DNA from: Cellvibrionaceae bacterium
Lineage (GTDB): Bacteria > Pseudomonadota > Gammaproteobacteria > Pseudomonadales > Cellvibrionaceae
Assembly (NCBI GenBank): GCA_002707785.1
Contig: PANW01000068.1
Location: forward strand, 36,798-100,797
DNA: 64,000 nucleotides
Direction of reading: 5' to 3'
Shown here: positions 37,994 through 47,271 of the stretch, piece after piece
Layout of the letters: the number at the start of each line of letters is the position of its first letter
Numbering within the stretch: position 1 is the stretch's first letter
The notes under the pieces: generated by a model
What the model saw: only the letters and a program-made list of their open reading frames with translations
Databases searched by the model: none
What the model was told of the DNA's origin: nothing
Position numbers and translations under genes: made by a program

Positions 37994-39637
37994 ATGAGTG
38001 ATAGCTGTTTGCAGCCTTTAGAAATGCTTTATCAATGGGAAGCACGCAAACCCGATACGGTGTATTTACGCCAGTCCCGCGGTGGGGAATTCGTTGATTA
38101 CACTTGGGGGGAGGTTGCGCAAAGAGCGCGTAAACTGGCGACCTATCTCAAGGCGTTGAATTACCCGCAGGGCAGTCGCATTGCTATCTACTCCCAGAAC
38201 AGTCCGGATTGGTTTGTTGCCGATTTTGCCATCATGATGAGTGGCTACGTGAGCGTTCCGCTTTATCCAGGACAGTCACCTCAATCCATGGCTTATGTGT
38301 TGAAGCACAGTGACAGCCAATTGTTGTTTATCGGGCATGCGGATCAACCTGAGGCTATTGAGCAGGCGATGGCAGGCATGGATCTTCATCGAGTGGGTTT
38401 GTTGGGTGGTGGCTTAAAGTGTCATACCACGCTTGAGGAAATCGTCCGTACTTGCGAGCCTCTTCGAGGGCAGCCGCTCAGAGATATGGATACACTTTAT
38501 ACCTTGATGTACACCTCTGGTACTACCGGTAACCCCAAAGGTGTGATGCATCACTTTGAAAACGTATCTTGGGCGGTCACCAAAATGGCGGCAGATATTA
38601 AACTCAATGAAGCGTCTCGCTTCTTTTCCTATTTGCCCTTGTCTCACACCGCCGAACGTGTACTGGTTTTGCTCTACAGTTTGTACACCGGCGCGACTGT
38701 GGCTTTTCCTGAATCAATGGAAACCTTTGGCAGTGATCTGCAGAAGATTCGTCCCACGTTTTTCTTTTCGGTACCGCGTTTGTGGAAGAAGTTTAAAGAG
38801 GCGGTGGAAGCTAAGATTTCCCCAGAGACGATCGAGGCCATGTTGGCTGATCCCGAAAAGGCCGAGGGTTTTAAGCAGCAAATTCAGCAGCAACTCGGTT
38901 TGGATGCCGCTGGGTTTATCATTACCGGATCTGCTCCTACGCCGATGGATGTGCAGGAGTGGTATCTGAAACTGGGTATGCCACTGAGAAATGGCTACGG
39001 CATGACGGAAAACTGCATCCATGGCTGTATCTGTTTGGATGATCAGGTAGTGCCCGGCACCGCGGGCAAGCCATTTTCCGGTTGTGAGGTCAAGATTGGC
39101 GAAAACAATGAGATTCTGTTTAAGTCACCTGCGATGATGAAGGGCTACTACCTCAATCCGGAAAAAACTAACGAGGTGTTGCGAGAGGATTACTACCACA
39201 CTGGCGATACTGGATTTATCGATGATGAGGGTTTACTGCATGTGACAGGTCGCTTGAGCGAGGCCTTTAAAACCACCAAAGGTAAATTTGTAAAACCCAG
39301 CAATATTGAAGATATCATGGCGCAAGTGCAGTGTTTGGGGCAGATGTGCGCCATCGGGCATGGTATGGAGGCGCCGGTGTTAGTGGCCGGTTTGTCTGAA
39401 ACCTCGGCAGACAAAAGCCGAGAAGATTTGGCGTCTGAAATCCAGGCTGTCTTACCTGAGCTTAACGCTCGTTTGGCACCCCATGAGCGAATAGCGCAAG
39501 TGTATGTAGTGTCTGAGGAGTGGACCATCGACAATGAGCTACTGACACCGACGATGAAAATGAAGCGTAATAGTATCGTTGAAAAATATCAGCACGCAGT
39601 TGAAAGTGCTGAGAGCTCGCTCGTAGTTTGGGAATAG
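37994..39637 (+). CDS. Long-chain acyl-CoA synthetase (AMP-forming)
   Basis: About 547 residues. Activates fatty acids to acyl-CoA. P-loop-like YTSGTTGNPKGVMHHFEN (about 170-188), adenylate motif NGYGMTENCI, hinge YYHTGDTGFIDDEGLLHVTG, and catalytic-Lys region TPTMKMKRN. The closest group is the FAA1/FadD15-like long-chain ligases. Start ATG 37994 with GTGGAG upstream; frame open to 37940. Paralogous to the ligase at 50.7-52.4 kb; together the two are clearly diverged. Confidence 0.92.
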   Translation: MSDSCLQPLEMLYQWEARKPDTVYLRQSRGGEFVDYTWGEVAQRARKLATYLKALNYPQGSRIAIYSQNSPDWFVADFAIMMSGYVSVPLYPGQSPQSMAYVLKHSDSQLLFIGHADQPEAIEQAMAGMDLHRVGLLGGGLKCHTTLEEIVRTCEPLRGQPLRDMDTLYTLMYTSGTTGNPKGVMHHFENVSWAVTKMAADIKLNEASRFFSYLPLSHTAERVLVLLYSLYTGATVAFPESMETFGSDLQKIRPTFFFSVPRLWKKFKEAVEAKISPETIEAMLADPEKAEGFKQQIQQQLGLDAAGFIITGSAPTPMDVQEWYLKLGMPLRNGYGMTENCIHGCICLDDQVVPGTAGKPFSGCEVKIGENNEILFKSPAMMKGYYLNPEKTNEVLREDYYHTGDTGFIDDEGLLHVTGRLSEAFKTTKGKFVKPSNIEDIMAQVQCLGQMCAIGHGMEAPVLVAGLSETSADKSREDLASEIQAVLPELNARLAPHERIAQVYVVSEEWTIDNELLTPTMKMKRNSIVEKYQHAVESAESSLVVWE

Positions 39638-39656
39638 ATCTTCATTGTTCTGTTGT

Positions 39657-39688
39657 AAAAAAAGCTCGTCACAATGGCGAGTTTTTTT
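39657..39688 (+). terminator. Rho-independent terminator (bidirectional)
   Basis: A run, stem CTCGTC/GGCGAG (one G-U pair) and T run. It lies between the acyl-CoA ligase (+) and the convergent STAS gene (-). Confidence 0.8.
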
Positions 39689-39720
39689 CTACAGAAATAC
39701 ACTAGGCCGCTAGGTTAAGG

Positions 39721-40083
39721 CTATTGCCTCACCCAATTCATAGCATCATTGTACTGGTCACTATTGAAGTGGCGTACTTCTGCTGATACAAAGTGATTGG
39801 CGATAGGGGGTAGGATTTTGTGCAGAGTGTCGTCCGATACCGCCGCCACTCGGCGAATAGATTTGTGGTGACCACGAATAAATTTGACGTGAGAGACAAA
39901 GGCAGAAAAGTCCTCCCAGCCAGGAAAGTCCTCCGCGCTTATCACCAGTCCCTTTAAGTCGTCATGAGACGCCAGATAGCGATCCACAGTTTCACTGAGC
40001 TGTGCGAAATCCCTCGCCAGTAAAGGGGTTTCTGGGTGTACACGGACCACGCCATCGGGATCTAATAACTCAAAATCAAGCAT
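39721..40083 (-). CDS. SpoIIAA-like STAS-fold protein
   Basis: 120 residues matching the SpoIIAA-like (PF11964-type) single-domain STAS fold: VRVHPETPLLARDFAQLSET, GLVISAEDFPGWEDFSAF, then HVKFIRGHHKSIRRVAAVSD. These proteins are not classic anti-anti-sigma factors; lipid or membrane binding has been proposed for relatives. Monocistronic. Confidence 0.85.
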   Translation of the reverse strand: MLDFELLDPDGVVRVHPETPLLARDFAQLSETVDRYLASHDDLKGLVISAEDFPGWEDFSAFVSHVKFIRGHHKSIRRVAAVSDDTLHKILPPIANHFVSAEVRHFNSDQYNDAMNWVRQ

Positions 40084-40295
40084 AAAGCCCTCTCATAAAA
40101 CAAAGCATTATAAGCACATTGGAAGGGGAGCATTTTAAGCGTAGACTAGTCCTTACCTGATTTCAGCGTGAATTTGATCGTTAGTGATAGTCTTGCTGCG
40201 AAGCGCTAGTTTTCTAGGATGTGTGAGTCGAAAGCAGTGATGCAAGCCGTTTTTCCGGCGCAAAGAAATCGAGCTTAATCAACTAAGGAAATAGT

Positions 40296-40703
40296 ATGGA
40301 CTCCATTAGAGTATCGGATTGCATGAGTCGTCAATTTGTATCGTTTTCTGCAGCAATGCCAATCGTTGAGGCGGCTATTGAACTGGTGAAGAATGAGCTG
40401 TTGGGCGGCCCAGTTGTGGATGATGGTGGACAGTTAATTGGTTGGATTTCGGAGCAAGATTGTATTGGGGTGGTGAGTCAAGTGCTCTACTATTCTGATC
40501 GAGTGGCGATGGTGAACGACGTCATGAGCCGGGAGCTGAGCACGGTTACTGGAGATTGCAATGCGATGGATTTAGCTGAGCAGATGAAAAACCACAAACG
40601 CAAGATTTATCCTGTTGTCGACGACAGCAATAAAGTGATCGGTGTGATCTCTCGTCGTCATATTCTAAAAACCATGTGTGAACGAATTACCGACTCAAAA
40701 TAA
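40296..40703 (+). CDS. Stand-alone CBS-domain pair protein
   Basis: 135 residues made of two CBS motifs: VSDCMSRQFVSFSAAMPIVE (first) and VNDVMSRELSTVTGDCNAMD (second), each followed by a GGPVVDDGG or KIYPVVDDSN strand and a WISEQD or GVISRRH turn. A CBS pair forms a Bateman module that binds adenine nucleotides. Single gene, with AAGGAAA ribosome site. Partner unknown. Confidence 0.9.
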   Translation: MDSIRVSDCMSRQFVSFSAAMPIVEAAIELVKNELLGGPVVDDGGQLIGWISEQDCIGVVSQVLYYSDRVAMVNDVMSRELSTVTGDCNAMDLAEQMKNHKRKIYPVVDDSNKVIGVISRRHILKTMCERITDSK

Positions 40704-40817
40704 GCGATCTTTCGGGGCGCCTGTCTAAGCGGTGCTCGCCATCAGCTGGCTAGGGCCGATGGCGAGCGGCTGAGCCCCAAAATCTCTGAGTCTGCTTGGG
40801 GGGGGACAGCAAGCGGT

Positions 40818-42047
40818 CTAGATTGTGGCTTGTTTTAATTGCTTGATGGCCGCAATTCGTTTTTGTGCCAACCGCTCGCCAATCGCTTTGCCTTTGACTC
40901 CTTCAGCAGTCACATCTTTTGCTTGTATGTCCATGCACTTCAAATAGGCCGACTTGAGATAGGCCGCTTGTGGGTAGTCAGTCTCTTCGAAGCCTGTGCG
41001 CCCGCGGGCATCGGCCTGACAGCAGAGCAAGAATTGATCGAGTTTTTCTGGACGGCGGAAGGCATCTAGGCGCTGCAGTAACTGTAAAACAGTAGAGGCT
41101 TTCAGCTCAAAGGCTCGGTGACAATTGGTGTGGTCCCGGGCCACCGCTAGCGCTAGCTCGCGATGTTGCTTTGGCACCGCCAAGCGACGACAAAACTGCT
41201 CGATTAAGGGCAGGCTCAAGGCCTCGTGGCCGTGGTGCTTGGGCCAGTCTGCAGAGGGGGTGGCGGCTTTGCCAAGGTCGTGCACTAAAGCCGCAAACAG
41301 ACAGCTGGAATCTGTTGTCATGGAGCGAGCCGCACATAGGCTCAAAAGAGCATGCTCACCGGTATCTATTTCTGGGTGATGTTGTGGGGGTTGTGGCACG
41401 CCAAAAAGATCGTCGATCTCCGGCATAATCACTGCCAGCGCATTGCAGTCGCGCAAGGTGCGGATGAAAACATCAGGGCTCTGTTCGCCCAGCGCTCGTT
41501 CCATTTCCTTCCAAACTCGTTCGGCGACCAAATGCGAGGCCTCACCACTGGCGACAATGTCAGTCATTAGCGACAGAGTTTCCTCGGCAACGTGGAAACC
41601 TAGGTGATGGTAGCGTGCGGCAAATCGGGCGACCCGCAGAATGCGCACAGGGTCTTCACTAAAGGCACTACTTACGTGTCGCAGAATCTTGTTGCGCAGG
41701 TCGTCTTGCCCGCCATAGGGGTCGACCAAGGTGCCTTCAGGGGTTTCCGCCATGGCATTAATGGTTAGGTCTCTGCGGATCAAATCGTCTTCTAAGGTAA
41801 TGCTGGGATCGGTGTGGAACACAAATCCTCCATAACCTGGAGCCGTCTTTCGTTCTGTTCGAGCCAGTGCGTATTCTTCCCCTGACGTGGGATGAAGAAA
41901 TACTGGGAAGTCCTTGCCCACCTGCCGAAATCCCTCAGCTTGCATGGTTTCGGGGGTTGCACCAACGACGACCCAGTCGCGTTCGTGAAACGGGTAACCC
42001 AGTTGCTTGTCGCGGACTGCGCCGCCTACCAAATATGTTTGTTTCAT
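40818..42047 (-). CDS. cca: Multifunctional CCA-adding tRNA nucleotidyltransferase
   Basis: Builds or repairs the 3' CCA of tRNA. 409 residues from ATG 42047 (MKQTYLVGGAVRDKQLG; frame open 7 codons earlier). Nucleotidyltransferase signature LVGGAVRD plus RDWVVVG with the metal Asp pair, RRDLTINAMAE, and the C-terminal HD domain (LVHDLGKAATP, HHGHEAL) found in gammaproteobacterial Cca with phosphatase and 2',3'-cyclic phosphodiesterase activities. Confidence 0.96.
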   Translation of the reverse strand: MKQTYLVGGAVRDKQLGYPFHERDWVVVGATPETMQAEGFRQVGKDFPVFLHPTSGEEYALARTERKTAPGYGGFVFHTDPSITLEDDLIRRDLTINAMAETPEGTLVDPYGGQDDLRNKILRHVSSAFSEDPVRILRVARFAARYHHLGFHVAEETLSLMTDIVASGEASHLVAERVWKEMERALGEQSPDVFIRTLRDCNALAVIMPEIDDLFGVPQPPQHHPEIDTGEHALLSLCAARSMTTDSSCLFAALVHDLGKAATPSADWPKHHGHEALSLPLIEQFCRRLAVPKQHRELALAVARDHTNCHRAFELKASTVLQLLQRLDAFRRPEKLDQFLLCCQADARGRTGFEETDYPQAAYLKSAYLKCMDIQAKDVTAEGVKGKAIGERLAQKRIAAIKQLKQATI

Positions 42048-42103
42048 GGGGGTATTATACAGAGGCACACAGATGACGGCAGGCTATCCGATTGATCTCT
42101 CCG

Positions 42104-43396
42104 TCAGTGATTTGAGTTGCGGGTTTGGGGTTGTTGCTTGATGGGAAGCAACAACGTAAAGCTGGTGCCTTTGCCGGGGGCTGATTCAACGCTGATGTGG
42201 CCGCGGTGGCCTTCGATAATGCCATAGGAGACCGATAATCCTAGCCCAGTGCCTTCGCCTACGGCTTTGGTGGTAAAAAATGGATCGAAGATCTTGTTGA
42301 CGACATCGGCGCTCATGCCACAGCCGGTATCTGTGATGACGATCCTGACTCGATTGTTCGGGCGGATGGGCACGCTTACCTGTATGTCGATAGTGCCGTG
42401 ATCTTCGATCGACTGGGCGGCATTGACCAATAAGTTGGTCATTACCTGGTAGATCTGCGGCTTGATACATTCAATGGCGGGTACATCATCGGCGATGAAT
42501 AACTGGGTATCGGCTTTGTATTTCACTTCGCTGTTGACGATATTGAGCACGCTGTTGAAGCATTCGTGCAAATCTAGCGCGTCCCAATTATGTTGCTCTG
42601 GGTGAGAGAAGACTTTCAAGTCTGAGGCAATCTGTTTCACTCGCTCGGCACCGGTGAGGGAGTCTTGGATAAGAAGCGGGACATCCTCTCGGAGGAAATC
42701 CAGCTGTATCTCTTTGCGCAGTGCTTGCAGCTCTTCTTGTGTGGTTTTATCGCTGATCAAGGGCTCTGCCTTTATATAAGCAGCCAGTAAAATTGCAATG
42801 TTGGCGGTGTAATCGCGCAAGGTAGTCATGTTGGAGCGGATGTAGCCAATGGGGTTGTTAATCTCGTGGGCGATGCCCGCTGAAAGCTCACCTAAAGAGG
42901 CCATTTTGGCCGCTAGAATCAATTGGCTTTGAGTGTCTTGAAGTTCTCGGTTGGTTTTTTCCAGCTCCGCGGTGCGTAGCCGCACTCGCTCTTCCAGATC
43001 CTGCTCGCGTGAGTGCAAGGTCAGGTGTGTACGAACTCTAGCGAGCAGCTCATCTCGGTTGAAAGGGGTGGTGACATAATCTGAAGCCCCCAATTTTAAC
43101 GCTCGACTAATGGTAGTGGGATTGTTGTCCGCTGATACCACAATAAATGCCGGTCGATGGGCGAGTTGAGCGGAGTGGATATCTTCGAGCACTTCAAAGC
43201 CCGATTTGAGTGGCATATTGAGGTCGAGCAAGACCAGATCAAAGGCTTGATTGGCGAGTTTGTTGAGGCACTGAACGCCGTCTTCTGCTGTTTCGAGATT
43301 GGCGTAATGATCTTGAAGAATGAAGGTCAGAACTTGTCGATTTACCGAGTTGTCATCGACGATCAGTATCGATGCGTTGTCATCAAATGTGACCAT
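42104..43396 (-). CDS. Soluble receiver-histidine kinase hybrid (REC-HisKA-HATPase)
   Basis: 430 residues, no membrane helices. Receiver at 1-125 (LIVDDN, phospho-Asp in LVLLDLNMPLKSGF), coiled coil (125-170), HisKA of the MASLGELSAGIAHEINNPIG type (His about 180), HATPase with NLLVNAAQS, DTGCGMS and GEGTGLGLSVSYGI. The conserved receiver Lys is replaced: the site reads DYVTTPF where DYVTKPF is normal, codon near 43068. This should alter phosphorylation signalling. Divergently paired with the HTH-receiver gene at 43.8 kb; the region between holds several dyads. Confidence 0.92.
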   Translation of the reverse strand: MVTFDDNASILIVDDNSVNRQVLTFILQDHYANLETAEDGVQCLNKLANQAFDLVLLDLNMPLKSGFEVLEDIHSAQLAHRPAFIVVSADNNPTTISRALKLGASDYVTTPFNRDELLARVRTHLTLHSREQDLEERVRLRTAELEKTNRELQDTQSQLILAAKMASLGELSAGIAHEINNPIGYIRSNMTTLRDYTANIAILLAAYIKAEPLISDKTTQEELQALRKEIQLDFLREDVPLLIQDSLTGAERVKQIASDLKVFSHPEQHNWDALDLHECFNSVLNIVNSEVKYKADTQLFIADDVPAIECIKPQIYQVMTNLLVNAAQSIEDHGTIDIQVSVPIRPNNRVRIVITDTGCGMSADVVNKIFDPFFTTKAVGEGTGLGLSVSYGIIEGHRGHISVESAPGKGTSFTLLLPIKQQPQTRNSNH

Positions 43397-43512
43397 AAGT
43401 ATCTGCAGTTACCCTATCGTTTGGACCGCTCAGTGTTGTCGCAAATTGGCGACCAACTGAAGACAAACTATCGGTATTCGGGGGTGTCTGCAAGAGGATT
43501 TGAAGGGGGGAG

Positions 43513-43543
43513 AAAAAAGTAGCCCCCAATACATCGGGGGGCT
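43513..43543 (-). terminator. Intrinsic terminator/attenuator-like hairpin in kinase leader
   Basis: On the minus strand a 7-bp GC stem (AGCCCCC/GGGGGCT), 9-base loop, then T6 two bases after the stem. It lies about 117 bases upstream of the kinase ATG at 43396 and in the same direction, with no gene ending here, so it may attenuate kinase transcription. Confidence 0.55.
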
Positions 43544-43672
43544 CAAGGGTCTTAGGGTGTTTGGTTGTTTAAGGCAGTCTTACATGTTCAGTTGCTGCCT
43601 TAAAACCTAGGAGAGGACACCTCACAACTTGATGAACATTTTATGCCTAACCTGACACACCTGTCAATAATG

Positions 43673-43690
43673 ACAAATAGAACTATTTGT
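43673..43690. promoter_or_regulatory. Perfect palindrome, operator candidate
   Basis: ACAAATAG, two-base spacer AA, CTATTTGT: 8-bp perfect half-sites, 92 bases before the HTH-receiver start. Possible binding site for that regulator (inference). Confidence 0.4.
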
Positions 43691-43781
43691 TATGGAATCT
43701 GTGAAAAATATTCACATAAGTCATGCAAGTCAGGTAAGATTTTCGCTATGCTTTAGAACATAACCATTACATGAGCGTCCT

Positions 43782-44345
43782 ATGTCAGAAATACAGGTTT
43801 TAACCACTGGGGAGGCAGCCAAGTATTGTGGCGTTAACTTTCGAACTGTTATTCGTTGGATTGAGCGCGGTAAACTAAAGGCCTACAAGCTGCCCGGGCG
43901 GGGGGATCACCGTATTCAGGTGGAAGATTTTGTGGTCTTCTTGCAAGAAAACGGCATGCCAGTGCCTGATGAGCTGCAGGGGCAAAACCGTTCGGTGTTG
44001 GTCATCGAAGATCAGCCAGAAATGGCGAGTGCCATTCGACGGGTATTGATGCGCCACGGCTACGAGGTAGAAATTGCTCGAGATGGCTTCAGTGCTGGAA
44101 CCGCGCTGACTCGTATGAAACCGGGTTTGGTAACCTTGGATTTGAAAATGCCGGGTATGGATGGCTATGAAGTCCTGAGCTTTATCCGCGGCCATGACGA
44201 ACACGCTAACACCAAAGTTTTGGTGATTTCCGCTGAGACCAGCGCGGGTCTTGAGCGCGCGAAATCCCTAGGAGCCTCCGATATTTTACCCAAGCCGTTT
44301 GAAAATGATGAGCTGCTAGCTCGGGTGGAAGCGCTCATCAAGTGA
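43782..44345 (+). CDS. HTH-receiver response regulator (excisionase/MerR-like HTH + REC)
   Basis: 187 residues with reversed architecture: DNA-binding domain first. Residues 5-55 are an excisionase/MerR-type winged HTH (TTGEAAKYCGVNFRTVIRWI, KLPGRGDHRIQVEDFVVFL). Receiver at about 70-187 with VLVIEDQPEM, phospho-Asp in LVTLDLKMPGMDGYEV, and Lys in ILPKPFEN. Divergent from the receiver-kinase gene, its probable partner. Possible autoregulation through the dyads upstream. Confidence 0.92.
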   Translation: MSEIQVLTTGEAAKYCGVNFRTVIRWIERGKLKAYKLPGRGDHRIQVEDFVVFLQENGMPVPDELQGQNRSVLVIEDQPEMASAIRRVLMRHGYEVEIARDGFSAGTALTRMKPGLVTLDLKMPGMDGYEVLSFIRGHDEHANTKVLVISAETSAGLERAKSLGASDILPKPFENDELLARVEALIK

Positions 44346-44388
44346 ACGCTATTCAAAGCCGCTAACAGCTGGCTTGTTCAGTCGGCAG

Positions 44389-45954
44389 CTATCCAACCAC
44401 TGGTAAGGCTAATTCCAAATCCTCCGCCGATCTCTCAGGCTTGGGAGGGCAGTGGTAACTGGCCGTGATTTGATCATCCTGAACCGAATTCAGATGCACG
44501 TCGAATCCCCACAAGCGATGCACGTGTTTGAGTACTTCCGCTGTGGAGTCGGCCAGCGGTTTGCGATTGTGTTGCACATGCTGCAAGGTGAGCGAACGAT
44601 CACCTCGAATATCCACTCGATAGACTTGAATGTTGGGCTCTCGGTTGCCTAAGTTGTATTGGCCGGCCAATTCCTCCCGTACTTTTTGATAACCACTTTC
44701 ATCGTGAATCGCTTTTACCTCGATTTCACGCTGTTTATCGTCATCGAGAATGCAAAAAAGTTTGAGGTCTCTCATTACCTTGGGGGATAGGTATTGCAAG
44801 ATAAAACTCTCGTCTTTGAAGTTTTGCATGGCGAAATGCAAGGTCTCTAACCAGTCGCTGCCAGCAATATCGGGAAACCAGCGCTTGTCTTCGTCGGTGG
44901 GTTTTTCGCAGATGCGACGCAGATCCGTCATCATGCTGAAACCCAGCGTATAAGGGTTAATGCCGCTGTAGTGTGGGCTGTCGAAGGGAGGTTGATAAAC
45001 CACGCTGGTATGAGACTGTAAGAACTCAAAGATAAAGCCTTCGGTGACCAGTCCACGATCGTACATGGTGTTCAATAATGTGTAATGCCAGAAGGTGGCC
45101 CAGCCTTCGTTCATGACTTGCGTTTGGCGCTGTGGATAAAAATACTGAGCAATTTTTCGCACGATACGCACAATCTCTCTCTGCCAAGATTCCAGTAGCG
45201 GTGCGTTCTTTTCAATAAAATACAGCAAGTTTTCCTGCGGTTCCTCTGGAAATTGAAAATCTTCGTCGATGGTCTTGTCATTGTGTTGGCCGGGAATGGT
45301 GCGCCACAAGTCGTTGACTTGTTTCTGTAGGTATTCTTCTCTCTCCTGCTGGCGCTGTTGCTCTTCTTCGGCGGAAATTGGGTAAGGGCGTTTATAGCGG
45401 TCAACGCCGTAATTCATCAGTGCGTGGCAGGAATCCAGAAGTGCTTCCACCTCATCAATACCGTAACGAGATTCGCACTGAGCGATATAGTTTTTAGCAA
45501 ACAACAAGTAGTCAATAATGGAGTCGGCATCTGTCCAGGTTTGGAACAGGTAGTTGCCCTTAAAAAAGGAGTTGTGGCCATAACAAGCATGAGCAATCAC
45601 CAGCGCCTGCATGGTCATGGTGTTTTCTTCCATCAGATAGGCAATGCAAGGGTTTGAATTGATGACGATCTCGTAGGCCAGCCCCATTTGACCGCGATTG
45701 TAAGACTGTTCGATGTTGAGGAACTGTTTGCCGTAGGACCAGTGGTGGTAGCCTAGCGGCATGCCGACTGAAGCATAGGCATCCATCATCTGCTCTGAAC
45801 TAATAACCTCTATTTGATTCGGATAAGTATCGAGCTTGTACTCGGCAGCTATGTCGGCAATCGCCCGATCATATTCCTCGATCAGCTCAAAAGACCATTC
45901 AGAGCTTTCCGAGATGGGGTTGCGTTTTAGTGGGCTTTCGTCACTTTGGCTCAT
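44389..45954 (-). CDS. spoVR: SpoVR family protein
   Basis: 521 residues from ATG 45954 (MSQSDESPLKRN; frame open 33 codons earlier into yeaH). SpoVR/YcgB landmarks: GMPLGYHHWSYGKQFL, AYEIVINSNPCIAYLMEEN, HACYGHNSFFKGNYLF, NEGWATFWHY. Function unclear even in E. coli and Bacillus. Third gene of yeaG-yeaH-spoVR, a module widespread in proteobacteria and linked to stress or nitrogen starvation; RpoS control is known in E. coli. Confidence 0.95.
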   Translation of the reverse strand: MSQSDESPLKRNPISESSEWSFELIEEYDRAIADIAAEYKLDTYPNQIEVISSEQMMDAYASVGMPLGYHHWSYGKQFLNIEQSYNRGQMGLAYEIVINSNPCIAYLMEENTMTMQALVIAHACYGHNSFFKGNYLFQTWTDADSIIDYLLFAKNYIAQCESRYGIDEVEALLDSCHALMNYGVDRYKRPYPISAEEEQQRQQEREEYLQKQVNDLWRTIPGQHNDKTIDEDFQFPEEPQENLLYFIEKNAPLLESWQREIVRIVRKIAQYFYPQRQTQVMNEGWATFWHYTLLNTMYDRGLVTEGFIFEFLQSHTSVVYQPPFDSPHYSGINPYTLGFSMMTDLRRICEKPTDEDKRWFPDIAGSDWLETLHFAMQNFKDESFILQYLSPKVMRDLKLFCILDDDKQREIEVKAIHDESGYQKVREELAGQYNLGNREPNIQVYRVDIRGDRSLTLQHVQHNRKPLADSTAEVLKHVHRLWGFDVHLNSVQDDQITASYHCPPKPERSAEDLELALPVVG

Positions 45955-45964
45955 AGGCAAAGAC

Positions 45965-47239
45965 TCACACAGTTTTTTTCTGAAACAGTTCGCGAAAAAC
46001 AGGATAAATATCGCTGATTTCAACGATTTGTTGCATAGCAAAGACATCGCCAAAATTGGCTTGTACTTCTTCGTATTCTTCCCATAACGCTTGATGATCT
46101 CGAGGTGTGATCTCTATGTAGGAGTAGTACTGTAGCTTGGGCAATAATTCCTGCATTAACAGTTTGGAGCAGGTGGAGGAATCATCGTTCCAGTTATCGC
46201 CGTCTGAGGCTTGGGCGCCATAGATATTCCACTCCGACACTGGGTAGCGATCCTCGAGGATTTCTTTCATCAATTTGAGTGCGCTGGAGACAATAGTGCC
46301 CCCGGTCTCTCGGGAGTAAAAAAACTCCTGCTCATCGACTTCTTTGGCGCTAGTGTGGTGACGAATAAACACCACTTCGGTGTGTTGGTAATTGCGCTGC
46401 AAGAATAGATACAGCAGGATGAAGAATCGTTTGGCAATATCTTTGGTGGCCTGATTCATAGAGCCGGAAACGTCCATCAGACAAAACATCACCGCTTTCG
46501 AGCGCGGTACCGGATCTTTCACATGCAGGTTGTACTTCAAGTCAAAGTCGTCTAGCCATGGCACGCGTTTGATACGATTTTTTAAGCTAGAAATCTCTTC
46601 TTTTAAATGTTCTATCTTTCGATTATCGCGCAGTGCTGGATCTAGTGCTTCGAGTTTGGCAACTTCCTGTTCCAGCTTTTTTATCTTCTTTCGCTTGCCG
46701 CCCGTGAGGGCGATTCTTCTGGCGTTGGCGGATTTTAGCGAGCGGACAATATTGATTCGGCCGGGGCTGCCTTCGTTAGAAATGCCGGCACGGCGTGTTT
46801 TGAACTCTTCATCACCGCTTAGCTGTCGTTTGACTAAGTTGGGCAATTCGAGATCTTCGAACATAAAGTCGAGGAACTCATCCTGCGTAATCTGGAAGAC
46901 AAATTCATCCATGCCTTCACCTTTGTCGCTGGCTCCAGAACCGGATCCTCCGCCTCCACCGCCACTCGGGCGGGGAATTCTGTCGCCGGTCACAAACTCT
47001 TTATTGCCGGGGTGTACGTTTGAGTTGCGTCCTCCCTGACCGTGATGAAAAGTGGGTTCGCTAATATCCTTGCTCGGAATGCCAATCTTTTCACCCTTAT
47101 CGATGTCGGTAATCGAGCGTTGAGTGACTGCATCCGAAACGGCTTTTTGAATGTGCTTTCGGTAGCGCCTCAAAAAGCGCTGTCGATTGACAGTGCTTTT
47201 ATTTTTGCTATTGAGGCGTCTATCAATTATATAGCTCAT
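45965..47239 (-). CDS. yeaH: YeaH/YhbH family vWA-like protein (DUF444)
   Basis: 424 residues. N-terminal basic region ([20 protein letters not shown]), Gly/Ser-rich linker ([17 protein letters not shown]), coiled coil, then a von Willebrand A-type fold with MIDAS motif DVSGSM (about 250). Matches the DUF444 family that is always found with PrkA kinases; thought to be a partner or substrate of YeaG. Ends 11 bases before the spoVR start. Confidence 0.96.
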   Translation of the reverse strand: MSYIIDRRLNSKNKSTVNRQRFLRRYRKHIQKAVSDAVTQRSITDIDKGEKIGIPSKDISEPTFHHGQGGRNSNVHPGNKEFVTGDRIPRPSGGGGGGSGSGASDKGEGMDEFVFQITQDEFLDFMFEDLELPNLVKRQLSGDEEFKTRRAGISNEGSPGRINIVRSLKSANARRIALTGGKRKKIKKLEQEVAKLEALDPALRDNRKIEHLKEEISSLKNRIKRVPWLDDFDLKYNLHVKDPVPRSKAVMFCLMDVSGSMNQATKDIAKRFFILLYLFLQRNYQHTEVVFIRHHTSAKEVDEQEFFYSRETGGTIVSSALKLMKEILEDRYPVSEWNIYGAQASDGDNWNDDSSTCSKLLMQELLPKLQYYSYIEITPRDHQALWEEYEEVQANFGDVFAMQQIVEISDIYPVFRELFQKKTV

Positions 47240-47271
47240 AAGGGCCTCGCTTCCCTGTGGATGACGTCAAT

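Larger units (their letters stand above)
43397..43781. other. Structured divergent region between kinase and HTH-receiver genes
   Basis: 385 bases containing several dyads. Hairpin with U tract on the minus strand (43513-43543), inverted repeat TTTAAGGCAG/CTGCCTTAAA (43568-43577 and 43595-43604, 17-base gap), palindrome ACAAATAG-AA-CTATTTGT (43673-43690), and TGTGAA-N5-TTCACA (43700-43716). The last two lie nearest the HTH-receiver start and are operator candidates. Confidence 0.6.

Noticed and set aside
43700..43716. TGTGA/TCACA dyad as a CRP site
   Set aside because: The half-sites are 7 bases apart instead of 6, so it is kept only as a generic dyad.
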